DNA of 64,000 bases from Suillus spraguei (GCA_016800925.1 JABCPU010000045.1:1-64000); one strand, 5' to 3'; shown: positions 33,306-45,677, counted from the first letter of the stretch. Numbers and translations are program-made. Notes: generated by a model not told the origin, from the letters alone.

Positions 33306-34467
33306 CTACATAATATGGCACTCCTTGTCTCCCTTTCTGACTCCCTGCGCACGTGCTGCTTCTTCTTCAGCAAGGACGAGCTTCTCTTCTTCTGTGAGAA
33401 GGCCTCTCTTGGCGCGCTCTTTCATGGCTTTGAGTCTGCTTGCGCGCTCCTCCTTTGCGCGTCTGTTAAGGACATATAGATGTTGATACAGCGAGTCATT
33501 AAATGGGTTGATACATGATGTGATGGGTGAGATTAGGCAGATATGAAGATCGATGGAGGGATGAAAGACATTGGGTCGAGGAAATTAGACGAGGTTGATT
33601 TAGTGCAGTTCGTAGATTTGGAAGACACGATTGGCGAGGAAGGTTCAGTTGCAGACAAAGGCGATACAAGTGTGGATGCAGAAGATGTGGATAGAACGGG
33701 CGCAGGAGAGACGCTAGTGCGTTATGAGTGGATACTGAAATACAGAAAGTGGACGTGTACTCACCGATCAGTCTTAGAGAATACGTTTGGGACAGAAACA
33801 GAGACTGGCATGGAAAACTTGGAAGAGGATGGTGCTGATGTCGGTTTGGATGAAGCGGCGGGTCTGGATAACGCCGTGGACGCAGATTTGGCCGAAGATG
33901 AGCTGGGAGTGGCTGTAACAGGACTCGGTCTGATAGATGGCTTTGAGGTCGAACCAGTGTTCGGCCGGTGTGCAGTGAGCGATGGACAGTTATGGTCATT
34001 TGGGAAACGGTGCTGGGGGCAGAACTCCTTGTGGCATTTCTGTGTGGTGTTCATTAGTATCATTACACCAAGTTAACAGATGTTCAACTCACATCACACC
34101 CGATGGGCGCAAATAGTACCTTACCGCACTTCCCCCTAGCGCATATCTTGCTCCCACCCTTTCCCTGCTGTTTGCCACTAGCATTCATTACCTCACAGAA
34201 ACGGCTGATGTGTCTCTCCATGCGTACGTTCGGGTCCTCACCGGGAGGAATCGCGACGGGGACACTACACAGAGGGCAGTTTGGTGCTACACGGTCCATG
34301 TGAGCATGGGCAGTAGTGCAGTGTGGATGGAAGTGCTCTGAACAGAAGGCAGGACTCCCTGGACAGTGTGGACATTTGAATGGAAGGAAATCGAGCAGAG
34401 AGCAGTGAGGGTATGAGCAAGGCGTTCCGAGGCCGAGAAGTTGGCCTTCGTGTTCGTTGGAGGACAT
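33306..34467 (-). CDS. AN1-type zinc-finger protein, ZFAND2/Cuz1-like (268 aa)
   Basis: Three exons (34093-34467, 33765-34039, 33306-33462) give 807 nt in frame. The start MSSNEHEGQLLGLG precedes a first AN1 finger with CSYPHC, FKCPHC, FCSEHF and HPHC. A second follows, with CARGKCGK, FAPIGCDKCHKEFCPQHRFP and NDHNC, its Cys/His set split by the first intron. A Ser/Pro-rich linker and a charged helix (RRAKEERASRLKAMKERAKR) end the protein. Double-AN1 proteins of this kind bind Cdc48/p97 and the proteasome during arsenite or heat stress in yeast and animals; that role is inferred. The second intron is long (302 nt) for this genome and could hide a further exon. The opposite-strand open frame over it is a shadow. 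Confidence 0.82.
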
Positions 34468-34884
34468 GGTGTATTTAGTAGCGATGGTAGTGGTCGACTT
34501 CAGTCTCCAGAGCTTTTTAAAGGCTGGACACGCGTCCACCGACACGCAAGCACCCTCACAAGGTAACTTCAAGAACCTTCTCTGACTGCTTATGTCATCT
34601 ACAGTCTACTAATCAGCTTACTAACAACAACTTTCTCTGTCGGGGTTTGAATCATCCAGATCTCAGTTTTCCGCAAGCAACATATATAGATATAGTATTG
34701 CCCATTGATCCGGTGTGGGCCTAGCCAAGCCCCGCATCTCGATGAGCGTCGGTACTCCTGGAGCATAAGAAATCATTGAAGGTCTATTAGCAAGATCAGT
34801 GACCCAGACTCCGATGCCAGTGCACGACATACTATATTTGCAATACTAAATTGCATTGTTCAAACGTTCAGGACAAATAATAGA

Positions 34885-35112
34885 TTATTGAGGTGTTGGT
34901 GACTTCAGTGACTTCAGCGCGTCGTTCCTGAATCCTGAGTATGTTTCCTTGTCGAATATGTCATATATCTGAGGACCGCCTATCAGAAACGGTAGTGGTA
35001 AGTGCACCTGCGTGAATCCACTGCTCTGAGGGACATTTATGCAGATTGGAACTGTGCTGCCAGACGAACATATGTCATCAAGAAGTGTCATATCTATATC
35101 GTGGACATGCAC
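34885..35112 (-). CDS. Hypothetical fragment
   Basis: The minus strand reads MTLLDDICSSGSTVPICINV, then SSGFTQVHLPLPFLIGGPQI with YDIFDKETYSGFRNDALKSL and a stop at 34885. The composition looks like a real protein and the frame is open to about 35112, but I recognise no family and see no sure start or splice partner. The rest of 34468-35220 is without signal. Confidence 0.25.
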   Translation of the reverse strand: MHVHDIDMTLLDDICSSGSTVPICINVPQSSGFTQVHLPLPFLIGGPQIYDIFDKETYSGFRNDALKSLKSPTPQ

Positions 35113-35220
35113 TCTTGTTTAAACAGACGTTCATTATATAAGAAGTACAGTGTATCTGAAGGTGATAAGTGTGATGTTCTCCAGCTCAAAACAAGGGACC
35201 GACCTATAGAATAAGTCGGG

Positions 35221-35530
35221 CTAGGCGTAGGGCATAAGCTTTTTCAAGGTTGGTGTCTGCGCTCCGCTGGAATATGCTGTCTGGCAGAGTGAGTTCTTAC
35301 GCCCTGGTCTCTTAGTAACATTCAAATGCGCGTGTGCTGCGTGTGCCTGCGCGCGCCGTTGAGCTGAACGAAATCGATGGACGGAGAGGTGCACATACAC
35401 GTTTGAACTTGCCATTGCTGATCGCTCTCCACCGTTTCTTTGTACCGCTGTGCGTCTTGAGTTTTGGGAAACTGGTGATGGCAGATGTGGAGAATTGTTT
35501 TGCAGTCGTTACGAGGCGCGAGAGGAACAT
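35221..35530 (-). CDS. Mitochondrial ribosomal protein bL35 (85 aa)
   Basis: Two exons, 35399-35530 and 35221-35346, join across a GTATGT...CGCAG intron to give 258 nt in frame. The start MFLSRLVTTAKQFSTSAITS is a typical mitochondrial presequence. The L35 core is FPKLKTHSGTKKRWRAISNG, KFKR, AHLNVTKRPGRKN. It ends TLKKLMPYA. bL35 is a small basic protein of the large mitoribosomal subunit. The start codon is at 35528-35530; an 8-bp hAT target duplication begins at 35532 and the hAT element itself at 35540. The native 5' leader and promoter have therefore been displaced by 1306 bp, and transcription must now start within the element or read through it. Confidence 0.85.
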
Positions 35531-35539
35531 GGTGACAAG

Positions 35540-36845
35540 TAGTGTTGTGGGCAGAAGTCTGCCATTCTGCCAATGACAATTGCCAAGCGGCAATTGCCGG
35601 CAGTAGGCCTTGGGCAGAAGTCGGCAGAAGTCAAATCTTGCACTAATGAGCAAATAACAAATGTTCAACATTCAAAAATGTGTGTCTGGACCTCTGTACA
35701 TGCCAGAATGTCATCGACAAAGTCCAAGGGTCGTCCTGTTTGAAAAATAATCCCCACCACTTGATCCAACAGCAAAAAGTTCCAAATTCCTCCAATCGCT
35801 ATTTTATCAATGCAACTACTGTTCGACATGTATAGAAGGTCGCGATGTCAGACACCTCAAACATATTCTTGACTGGAATGCTTGCCCTACAGCCCCGGAC
35901 CAGGCTCGCTCAGAAGTCCGTAACTATCTTGCCTCAAAGAACGGAAATCAAGCATTACTACTCCCACCTATCCCAAATGCAGATTCTGCTTTATCCAAGC
36001 CTCCGTCAATTACGACTAATACTCCACAGAAACGGAAGAACCTCTTTGGGTTTGTGGATCTCCCAGTCACTCTAGAGCAAGCAACGCGTGCAAATTTCAA
36101 ATTGTTTCGGTGAGTTCAATGGGAAACTCTCCCAGTCAGTACCGAACGCTGTCCATTGAAGGCGTTCGCAATGATAATCCACTTAATTGTACCTCATGCT
36201 GCCGACGTCGAGCGTTATTTCTCGGGCCTGGGTGGGGTACAATCTGTAAAACGCTGCAACCTATCCGTTCAGACTTTCGAGTCTCTTAGCAAGCTACGCC
36301 AATTTCTTGCACAAAGGGGATGACGAAGCCGGCAAGCCAGCACGTCGCAAACATGCCCATATGCACACTCAACCAGAAGATAGACTTGACATAGCCTTAG
36401 CAAACAAACTTCAAAGGTCTTTTGCATGGGTGCCTCCACTTACTAGTGACTCTTGCAGCTCGGACAACGAATTTCTTGCAGGTCCAGAGTCGATTACGGA
36501 TGAAGAACTGCTTGAAGAATTTAGCAGGTTTGAAAACGAGGCTCCAGAATCACACCGTGGCAAGAAGGTGCTGACGAAGTCCCAGATATCTTCGAAGGAG
36601 GTATTACTGGAACGAGATGGAGAAAGTTGATAAAAGAATTACACCTGCAGGATTTATTGAAGAGATTGACGTGATTGGCCGTGGGTCGCAAGGCACAGAG
36701 GCAGTCTGGAACGTTGATGCACTGTTGTCGTCGGAGGGTGTAGCGTCTATGCAATAGCTTAAATAATATTTTTGCCATTCTGCCAAATACCGTTCTGCCG
36801 TTTTTTTTGGCAGAACTCGCCCCAATATTTCTGCCCACAGCACTA
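35540..36845 (+). mobile_element. hAT transposon with TIRs and 8-bp target duplication (1306 bp)
   Basis: The left end TAGTGTTGTGGGCAGAA and the right end (minus strand) TAGTGCTGTGGGCAGAA are 17-bp inverted repeats with one mismatch. GTGACAAG stands directly on both sides (35532-35539 and 36846-36853), a perfect 8-bp duplication as hAT elements make. Several CTGCC/GGCAG motifs lie just inside both ends. The body carries only the C-terminal half of a transposase, so the copy is non-autonomous. It lies immediately upstream of the bL35 start codon. Confidence 0.92.
35840..36762 (+). pseudogene. hAT transposase, C-terminal part within the 1306-bp element
   Basis: Blocks in changing frames read LPVTLEQATRANFKLF, NAVHWKAFAMIIHLIVPHAA with DVERYFSGLGGVQSVKRCNL and SVQTFESLSKLRQFLAQ, then RRKHAHMHTQPEDRLDIALA, FAWVPPLTSD, LAGPESITDEELLEEFSRFE and finally EEIDVIGRGSQGTEAVWNVD before a stop at about 36760. 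The ADVERYFS segment is the hAT dimerisation core. The N-terminal BED/catalytic part is absent, and frame changes occur near 36120 and 36320, so no active enzyme is made. Confidence 0.7.
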
Positions 36846-36853
36846 GTGACAAG

Positions 36854-39435
36854 GTGCCAGGCGAGTCAATTATGCGAAATCGAATTCAAAGTCTGAAGGG
36901 TAGCGTTCAGCCACGAGGCTGGTGACTGCCACCGGTCGTGCCGGAGCCCGATTGACAAAACTCCCGCCACTGGCACAACATCATAGCCTGTTGCACCATC
37001 CCTCGCATCATCTTCGCCATCGTAATTGACAGCCCTGCTGTCACATCCAAATACTGTCCTAGATGAGGATCGTATTGACTGAATATGAGGGTCCAGAAAA
37101 TTCCCTGGAATTTGTGGTGGTACGGCTTCATTGTATTTGTGTTCATGCATTGCCGCGGACTCAGATATCATTCAATCATGTTTCAACAAGTCACGACTCG
37201 CGGGGGTAACTCAATTCAGGCTGGGCTTATCTATCGGTTTCTGTCCTGTCATGTTCTCTTGTGCGAGAACTACTTAGCAACTAAGTTGTACAAGCTGATG
37301 CTTGGATATCCGGATCCTCACATGAGGACAGACTACTACTGCATCACGGTACGGTTGGTTCATCCTAACCGTTGGTGTATTTCACACTGTGCCAAAACTG
37401 AGCACGCTGATTCCAGGTAATATCTCCGTTAGTCTCGGAAGCTATAAAATACTACCAATGGTCAAGGCAGACTTCGATTTTTCGAAGCAAGTTGCATGCT
37501 TCCCGATAACTTGAACACGCAGCTTTCACAAGTCTACAAGTAAGGCGAAAGTCTTTACTCCTGGGGCTCTACTCAGACCTTCCGGGGCATTGAGAACCGG
37601 TTGAAAGGTTGTTCAGAACAGTACCAACCGCGGAGTTTACCAGCAAGGGGTATCTGCCGACTGAGACGGCGCTTTCCGAGTATACAAAGTTCAAGTGAGT
37701 GTGATCATTCGCAGCCCAAAGTGTTGTTTTATTACCGGGAGCTGCCAGGTCACTTGAATATATAAGGGGCATTAGGCCACGGATTTACGAATTAAATATC
37801 CTATCTAAAACATCCGGCAGGAATGGCGCACTGGTGGGGTACGCCTTACCAGGGCATTCGTGGCTTTAGAGATGCGAAGGGGATAGGATCCCCGAGTATG
37901 GTCCTACATAAGTACTATTCTAATGGACAAATGGATATATACAAATAAAAATTACCTGCTTGCATAATGACCTTCGGCGCAGTGGAAGCAACTTCTAGAT
38001 TCAATAAACCATGACACAGAATGGGGGAAAGTGCTACATACTAGCAAATCCTATAATATAGTACCAAGACACGGGTTTCATTTTCTCGCTGGTCATACAG
38101 GCATCCACACGTTATCATGGATCGATCTATTCGTTTCTCATCGAAAACTAACTTCTTGATACTTGAATAAACCCATGAGGTTCGTACTCGGAAGACACCA
38201 TGGGAGCTCCAATTAAAGTCGAATCAAGGGCAGGGAGAAGCCAGCCCGTACCAACCACGTAGCCCCAACGTCGGTCGGTCCGAGCAGCATTCAATTCCTT
38301 CAGGGTATAGCTGATGTGTCATGGAATCATTCTACTCTCCTTCGACCGACCATACATATGCGGAAGCATATCCCCGGATAAAATATCGAGCCCATGAATG
38401 TATCTTGCAGTGTATGTAACACGTTCGGACTCGAGTCTGGTCCTTGAAAGAGAGCGATTTCTGGCATAGCTCCGAGACTCCATCGCCTATTCATCAACGT
38501 GTCGTTGCTATGAAGGGTCATGAGTCAGAGGGCATTTCTGAACAGAACGCGAAGTAGCTTTGATCACAAAAATTAGATTCGGGGGACGACGTCGTGACGA
38601 TGCTAAGGTCGGAATGGTAGGCATGGGTCGGACCGCGCGAGCCGCTGGCTCAGGTTTCAAGCCGTACGCGCCTACAGGGTGCTAGAGTGCCATTGAATGT
38701 GATGACCCTGCACCTACACATACAGCAAGTGCTAGGTGGGAAGAGTTTGGGCGATAAACGACCGTCCTACTCACGTTTCGGCTGATGAGTTGAAAGAAAG
38801 TATATAACGGGTGATGCATTTTGTGTCGTGGCAGATACACTGGTTTCGTTCCGGGGGACGCAAACTTACGTGACTTGAAGCACGAGTTCAACGTTCAGGT
38901 CCGCCGGCCGCGTAATATGAATGTAGCGATTCGATGACGCGACGAAGCATGCAATAAATTCTTATTTTTGCTCATGGAATTCGAAATAAATCTGTAGATT
39001 GGTTTCGATGAAATCATCGTTGTCATGCACCAATCAGTTGCAACTGTCTAGACAGACAGTGACTCACTACTATTAGATTGTCGGTGATGGTGGTAACAAA
39101 CAAAGCTGTAACCCCCTGGCCGCCGAACGTGTCAGCGCACGGAACTTCAACAAGTCACCTGATCCGCTACCGGGCACCTCACAGAACCGGGTTGAAGGAG
39201 CAGACTAGAAAATGTATGTTAATTCGACACCTGCGCCCCTCGAAATATATCACATTAATTACTGACCATCAAGCACATGAGGTATCAAAGATTGGTACCT
39301 AGTCAAGTGACCTTTTCCTTTTTTTTTTCTCTTTATTTGTCACTATTTTGACCGGCATACCAGATTATACCTTGACAAGCAACAAGATCCGTACCCAGAG
39401 AGCTCAAAACTTGAGTTATGGTCCGTATAAATCGG
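36854..39435. other. Long stretch without a recognised gene
   Basis: About 2.6 kb. Some frames look protein-like, for example NTNTMKPYHHKFQGIFWTLI on the minus strand at about 37145-36907, which lies where the original bL35 upstream region continues. None could be tied to a family or given a start, splice sites and stop together. No tandem repeat or terminal repeat was seen. Confidence 0.4.
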
Positions 39436-39443
39436 TATAAATA
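39436..39443 (+). promoter_or_regulatory. TATA box of the glutamate dehydrogenase gene
   Basis: TATAAATA stands 128 bp upstream of the ATG at 39571, with a weaker TATAAATC ten bases before it. The distance allows a leader of about 100 nt. Confidence 0.5.
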
Positions 39444-39570
39444 CGAGGTCGTTTATTGTCACTATTGAAACCATTGTTGTCCCTCAATTCACTGCATCAA
39501 TCGATTCTTGATCAAATAGACGCGACTCGCCTGTAGATTTTCTATAGACATCTATAATCATTGCTAGACG

Positions 39571-42500
39571 ATGTCCTCGACGCCGTCCCAGCCTCATCCC
39601 AGTCTAGAAGTTCCCCCAAACATGTCTCTTAACAGTCTTTCTAACGCAAGCTCAAGGGCTAGTAGCGAGGCATCCTTGCAGCGCGTCAAGAACCTGCCTG
39701 GTTATACTACCCCAGTCTTCAAAGGCAAGGAAGAACAACGCGCCAAGGTACAGGCAGATGTCGCTGCCAAGGTGATCTAATCTACGTCTCTCTAAATCAC
39801 AGTTGGCATTAATATTCGCGTCAAATCAATAGGGTTTCATTCCTCGCGAGTTGGTTGCAAACGAAGTCAACTGGTTTTACTCTCAGCTCGGCATCGATGA
39901 TACCTACTTTCAAAATGAATCGCCCTCTGTAATATCTGATCACATCATCGCGCTCTTTGGTGCTAAGGTGCTCGCCTATACCAAGCACGACCTCAATAAG
40001 CTTGTCATCGACCTCGAGAGGATCGACGAGAAAGGGAATGGGGCGACTTTCATCCACACCAGTTTACCGGGTCTGACTTCCACCGAAGGGCCTGGTGCTA
40101 CTTGCGAATCCAGGTATGTTTATTTGATGAGGCTCACAATTACTATGCCAATTTTGTGCCTGACACAGAATCGACTCTTTATACCTTGACAACTCAACTC
40201 CGTCGAATTGTTACCGCCTTGAGACTTTCCGATCCACCGGATCTATATCTGCAACAGCATCTCAACAGCTGCGCTGTTACTTCATCACCAAGTGCAACTT
40301 CCCTTCTCCCCCACCCCCCTCAACTCAGACTGATGGACTTACCGATATCCGTACGGTCTCCGACACTGCTTTCCTTGAGAAAGCGAGTCCACATACTCTT
40401 GAAGTGTACCAGAAAATTATCTGGCAAGTCGAGAGCCGCTACGGTCCTGTCATGGAAGTATTTGAAGTTGAAGGCACTCGTGAGAGGCGTCTTGTCATTG
40501 GATACAAGATGGGCGGCACTTCCCGGTTCTTTAGGTATGTTGACCCATTTGCGTTATAGCACGGTAGCTTAAACTCATTTGCAGCGCTCTGTCGAACCTC
40601 TATCACTTTTATCAGCTGTACTCGGCTCGCAAGTATGTAGAGCAGTTCTCCAATGGAATCACGATCATCTCTCTCTACCTGAATCCGATGCCTAACTCAA
40701 CTGGCGCGCCGATTGAGCACTCCATATTCCAGGTGATGAAGGAGGCATCACTGCTTTATTGTCTTCCCGACAACCCCTTTTTCCTCGACTCTGTCAATTC
40801 TGGACATGCTGTGCAAGAGGCGACCTATGCTTGTATGTTCAACATTCTTGAAACAGGAATCGAGTTAATTGTTCATCAGATTGTGGTTGGGTTTTCGCTC
40901 AACACTTCTGCAATCGCCTGGGTCCCGCGTACCTCCACCTCAAAAATATCCTGGACGAATCGAACCCCTTACACGCCGAAGTTCTCAATAATATCAAGAG
41001 ACGCTTCAGGGAGGAGACTTTCACGCGGGAGAGTATTGCTCAAGTCATCCATGCACACGCGGAAATCGTGCGTTTCCGGTTTCGTTCGGGATATCACATT
41101 AACACCTTTCTGACAGATACATCTCCTCTATGTTAATTTCGCTATGGTACATTATCCAGCTGCAGATGAGGCATCGCAGCTCGGGTGAGTCTGCTCATGT
41201 ATTTGCCTGGGGTGATTTTGACGAGACGCGCCCAGACCTACTCTCTCTTACCAACGTCTTCAAACGACGCAGCCCCTGTCTGACTCTGAGTTGTACGATA
41301 AAATCAGACGTACAGTCCTGAACAAGCAGGATTTACAAGTTCTCGAGAGTTTCCTCATATTCAACAAGTGAGTCTGAAAGTGAATGATTGATTAGTAGCT
41401 GACCTTTCCGTAGGCACATTTTGAAGACGAACTTCTATCAACCCACGAAGGTTGCATTATCATTCCGTCTGGCTCCTGAGTTTTTGCCCGAGATTGAATA
41501 CCCAAACAAACCTTTCGGAATGTTCATCGTCATCGGAAATGAATTCCGTGGTTTCCACATTCGCTTCAGAGATGTTGCCCGCGGCGGTATTCGAATCGTT
41601 ATGTCGCGGAACAAGGAGTACGTGCGCCTTTTCTGGACTTTGGAATCTTGCAGCTGAGTTCTATGCAACCAGGAACTATTCGATCAACCAGAGGATGTTG
41701 TTTGATGAGAACTACGGACTAGCTGCCACTCAGTCTTTGAAAAACAAGGACATTCCAGAAGGAGGTGCTAAGGGTACTATTTTGCCTTCGTGCGTGATTT
41801 CACTTCCCACCTTTGCATTTATATATATACCTTTCACGCAGTCTTGGAGCGCCGCCTAGACGCTGTTTCGAGAAATATGTCGATGTAAGTGAGCAATTAT
41901 GCACCAATGGATAGATATTAATTATTTGATTAGGCCATTATCGACTTGCTTATCCCTGGCCAAACTCCAGGGATTAAGGAACGCCTGGTTGACCTGTATG
42001 GAAAGCCAGAGTTGCTGTTCTTCGGCCCTGATGGTAGGATTGCCTGTCCGATATATACCATGGAGGTGACTAATATCTCGTATAGAGGGTACAGCAGACA
42101 TGATGGATTGGGCAGCGTTACACGCTCGTGATCGTGGTGCCGAGACATGGTGGAAGTCATTTACCACCGGCAAGAGTGCCGAGCTTTTGGGTGGTATTCC
42201 CCATGATACATATGGAATGACGTCGTTATCCATTCGTCAATATGTGCTTGGCATTTACAAGCAGCTTGGACTCAGGGAGAAAGATATCACAAAAGTTCAA
42301 ACTGGCGGTCCTGGTATGTTTGCGTCTTTACTCTTTGAAAGTTGTCCTTGACACTTTGCAGACGGAGATCTTGGATCAAATGAGATACTGTTGAGTTCCG
42401 ACAAGACGATTGCTATTATCGATGGTAGTGGCGTTCTTGTCGACTCTGCAGGTATTAATAGGGAGGAACTCATCCGCCTCGCCAAACGTCGCCTGACCGT

Positions 42501-43536
42501 TGCTCATTTTGACAAGACCAAGTTGAGCAAGGACGGGTACCTTGTCAAGGTCGAGGAACAGGATGTCAAGCTACCCTGTATGTGCGGCTTTCTCGAAGTT
42601 CGTTGTTATCTCACACGCTGTTGTTAGCCGGCGAAATCGTTCTGGACGGTACTGACTTCAGGAATGGAGCTCACTTCCGTTTCAAGGCAGATCTTTTTGT
42701 GCCTTGCGGTGGACGGTATGTTTGCATTACCAGCTGCACCAAACACCAGCTGACAATCATTCAGTCCCGAAGCCGTGAACATATCTAATGTTGCCGCTTT
42801 GACAGATACAGAAGGCAAACCCCATTTCAAGTACATCGTCGAGGGTGCAAATCTGTTCTTCACTCAGCAGGCAAGGTTGCACTTAGAAAAACGCAAGGTT
42901 GTCTTGTTCAAGGACTCCAGTACGAACAAGGGTGAGGTTATCTTACTATCACTTATTTGATGATGTTGACCCTGCTTCAGGTGGTGTGACCAGTTCCTCG
43001 CTTGAAGTCCTCGCGGGTCTCGCCCTCACGACCCAGGAATACCTCGACCTCATGATCTTCAAGGACGGCAAGCCTTCAGAATTCTATCAAAAATACGTCA
43101 AAGAGATTCAAGAAAAGATTTCGGAGAATGCCGCGGCGGAGTTCCATTGTATCTGGCGTGAGCACGCCCGCCTCCAAGGCGCTAAGCCCCGAACGCAGAT
43201 CTCGGACGAGTTGTCCACGAGGCTCAATAACTTGCAGGCAGAGCTTGAATTCTCTGACTTGTTTGATGATGTACCTAGCCGCAGGGGCGTCATGAGACGC
43301 GCTATACCCGCCACCCTGGTAGATCAGGTTGGTCTCGATGCCCTGCTAGAGAGGCTTCCCGAAACATACCAACGTGCTCTATTCTCGAGCTGGGTTGCTT
43401 CGCATTATGTGGGTTTTAACCGTATCTTCTTTTCTTGCTGGCTGCTCATCCTAATTTCATCTTGCAGATCTACAAATACGGTGTTAACAGCTCTAGCGTA
43501 GACTTTTTCCATTTCGCTCGGGATCTCGCACGGTAA
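39571..43536 (+). CDS. GDH2: NAD-specific glutamate dehydrogenase, copy 1 (1047 aa)
   Basis: Seventeen exons join without a break into 3144 nt: 39571-39771, 39833-40113, 40169-40534, 40585-40832, 40880-41067, 41117-41184, 41236-41367, 41414-41617, 41673-41789, 41842-41884, 41934-42033, 42086-42313, 42362-42577, 42628-42715, 42765-42931, 42981-43408, 43468-43536. It has the large fungal NAD-GDH layout: an N-terminal regulatory half, then LKTNFYQPTKVALSFRL, NEFRGFHIRFRDVARGGIRI, QSLKNKDIPEGGAKGTILP, GTADMMDWAALHARDRGAET, SIRQYVLGIYKQLGL, DGTDFRNGAHFRFKADLFVP and HFKYIVEGANLFFTQQARL. It ends DFFHFARDLAR. The enzyme deaminates glutamate to 2-oxoglutarate and ammonium with NAD+, usually in the cytosol or mitochondrion, and feeds glutamate carbon into the TCA cycle. 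A paralogue lies inverted at 60532-64000. Confidence 0.95.
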
Positions 43537-43850
43537 TACTTGTTTCGGGACTTGACCTTGACTTTGAGATCTCTACATACTGTACATAGGGAGAGGCCGA
43601 TAATACCATATCAGGACCGATAAAATCTCCAATACGATGGATATAATAATGTACCAAATGTGACACAACCTGGGCTGCTTTGCACCTGTAATGTAAAAGC
43701 AATGATCGACTACACCAGCTTGCAAATAAAATGTTGGATGGAACTGCAGTTCGAAAATTAAAATTCAGAAAGTTGACAGTAATACGAGCGAGTTGCCGGC
43801 GAAATACCATGCTGCACGTACGAAAATATTTTGGACAGACAGTGCAAAAA

Positions 43851-43933
43851 CTCTCTGGCGGGGGGTCGAACCCCGCTCTCCCGCGCACAGTAGATGTGAC
43901 AGGCGGGTGTACTATCCGATATACTACCAGAGA
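43851..43933 (-). tRNA. tRNA-Asp (GTC) with a short intron
   Basis: On the minus strand a 7-bp acceptor stem (TCTCTGG with CCAGAGA) plus G discriminator encloses a D-arm, the anticodon arm CCCGC-CTGTCA-(intron)-C-GCGGG and a T-arm with GGTTCGACCCC. The 11-nt intron CATCTACTGTG lies after position 37, the usual place. Removal leaves 72 nt. TTTTT follows the discriminator directly as Pol III terminator. The gene lies about 315 bp downstream of the glutamate dehydrogenase stop. Confidence 0.88.
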
Positions 43934-44162
43934 TATATTTGGCAAGACAAATATAGTTCAAATCCAACAGAGAGTCACAGCGTTGGCCATGATTTCCACT
44001 GGTCGCTCGTCGATTACTGTGGCCCTCGCCAGCCCTATAAATTATTATTGGATTTGAATTGTACTCGTATCGGAAACCAATATATTCCCTCAGCCTATCT
44101 AGTAACTCCGAGTCATCTTCCTTTTTTTTTTTTAGCTACGATAACTGTCGACATTGAACTCA

Positions 44163-45313
44163 TGTCACGAATGAACCAATTCTACATGAACGGGCAACAT
44201 TATCCTTCGGAGGCAACAAGAATCTATACACAACTTTCTCCTGGCAGTCGAGCACTGGCATTCCTGATCAATCTTTCAATATTTACCCTGCAACGGCAAC
44301 ACGACATTGGTCGATGGCGAAGTACGAACTTACGACTATGACCAACTTAGTGAAGCATCCGTTCAGGGAACTGTGCTAGGCGGCCACTCGTTTCGCATTG
44401 CGGCCCAACCTATAAAGTCCAAGCTCAAATCGGACGCCACAACATTTGTTCCTCGCCGCTTTAGAGTTTTCCTCCACCCGTTTACACACCAGAGTGTGTG
44501 GTTGCATATCCTTGACGTTGGCATGCTGGCATCCGATCCCACTTTAGTTAGGTCCATGGTCATTCGATGCATCACGCGATCTTGCTCAACTTTTCAGCTG
44601 GGAAATTTCAGCCAAAGCGAATAGTGGATTTTGGACCAGAGGCGGCGCCCTTTGCGCGAGAGGTACGCTACATTGGCGAATCATCATTCTGTGTGGCACT
44701 CTGGAATTGCAATACCACGTACACGAGAACACCAGATTGATTTGAAGTGATCAAAAGTATTCTATTGCAATTCCTTCTGACGGCGCTTCGTCATCGCACA
44801 GGATAATCCAAATGCTATTTCCCTGTGGAATAGACTAGAAACTAAACGGTGGAATGTCACGTTAGATTTTTCTTGCTTCATAGCAGACATGTTCTCATTT
44901 GACCTCACCCAAATACTAATCATGCACGAGTATCTGGGGATTCTGTTGCACGAGATGGTTGACGTACAACACGTACGGACCATCCAAGCCATGGTTAAAC
45001 GCGCGGAATCGACGTTATGGCAATCAGCCGATAGTCATGAACGCCGCCACGAATTTACTACGCGTTTCATGGGGCGCACCGCATTGCTTGCGGATAATGC
45101 AAGCTTGACTGGACGAGCAGAAAGCATCCGTAAGGTGATGAAGGTGTGTGTGATATTGCCAGATAGCTTTTATATGATAAAAACTCATTGTTCACTGCAC
45201 AGGCTGATAATATCATCTCGCTGATCAGTGAATGGCAAGCGCGGCGGTCAGAGTACCCTCCGCCTCCGGTGAGATCTGTCTGGGGATTATCATTATCTGG
45301 CTTTGATGTGTAG
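44163..45313 (+). CDS. Hypothetical multi-exon gene
   Basis: Likely exons: a start near 44163 (MSRMNQFYMNGQHYPSEATR in one frame), a middle exon with VDGEVRTYDYDQLSEASVQG and TVLGGHSFRIAAQP plus RRFRVFLHPFTHQSVWLHIL, a short one with FSAGKFQPKRIVDFGPEAAP and FARE, then from 44801 DNPNAISLWNRLETKRWNVT with MHEYLGILLHEMVDVQHVRT and FMGRTALLADNASLTGRAES. The last exon is ADNIISLISEWQARRSEYPP and ends in TAG at 45311-45313. Splice sites between the first exons are not certain. I know no family for it. The C-terminal third looks helical and charged. Confidence 0.5.
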
Positions 45314-45677
45314 TCTATGCGCATCGTGACTTAGTGTATCTGAAGACGAAAATGTATGCTTTATGAAGAATGCCAGGTTTGACTACTATAAGAATAGTGT
45401 GTTTTGATTCATGCACTAGGGTTTGGGCGACGTAGGATACACCCTGGATGAATTCATTGCCGCACTTGTAGCGTGAATGTGCTGTGTGACATTCACCTCA
45501 AGAAACCCACTTGGCAGACAATAAGGTCAAGGAGAGATTCTGCTTTTGTCAATGATATACATTTCTCGTTCAATAAGAAGCGATGTTACATTCGAACACT
45601 TCGAAGATAGTTGATGAAATGTTATAATCGAGTGCCTATCCAGACCGTCTATTTCTTCGACATAATTTAGCGCGTGT
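45314..45677. other. Intergenic between convergent genes
   Basis: About 360 bp with no gene or repeat; probable 3' regions of both neighbours. Confidence 0.5.

Noticed and set aside
33543..34076. Long acidic open frame on the plus strand
   Set aside because: It is the complement of the Ser/Pro-rich linker exon and long intron of the AN1 zinc-finger gene; no domain and poor composition.
37085..37420. Plus-strand open frame of about 110 codons
   Set aside because: No family match, no plausible splice sites or promoter, and the opposite strand is equally open.
42362..42577. Frame breaks in glutamate dehydrogenase copy 1 as signs of a pseudogene
   Set aside because: Every break coincides with a good GT-AG intron, and the joined exons total a multiple of three with no stop.
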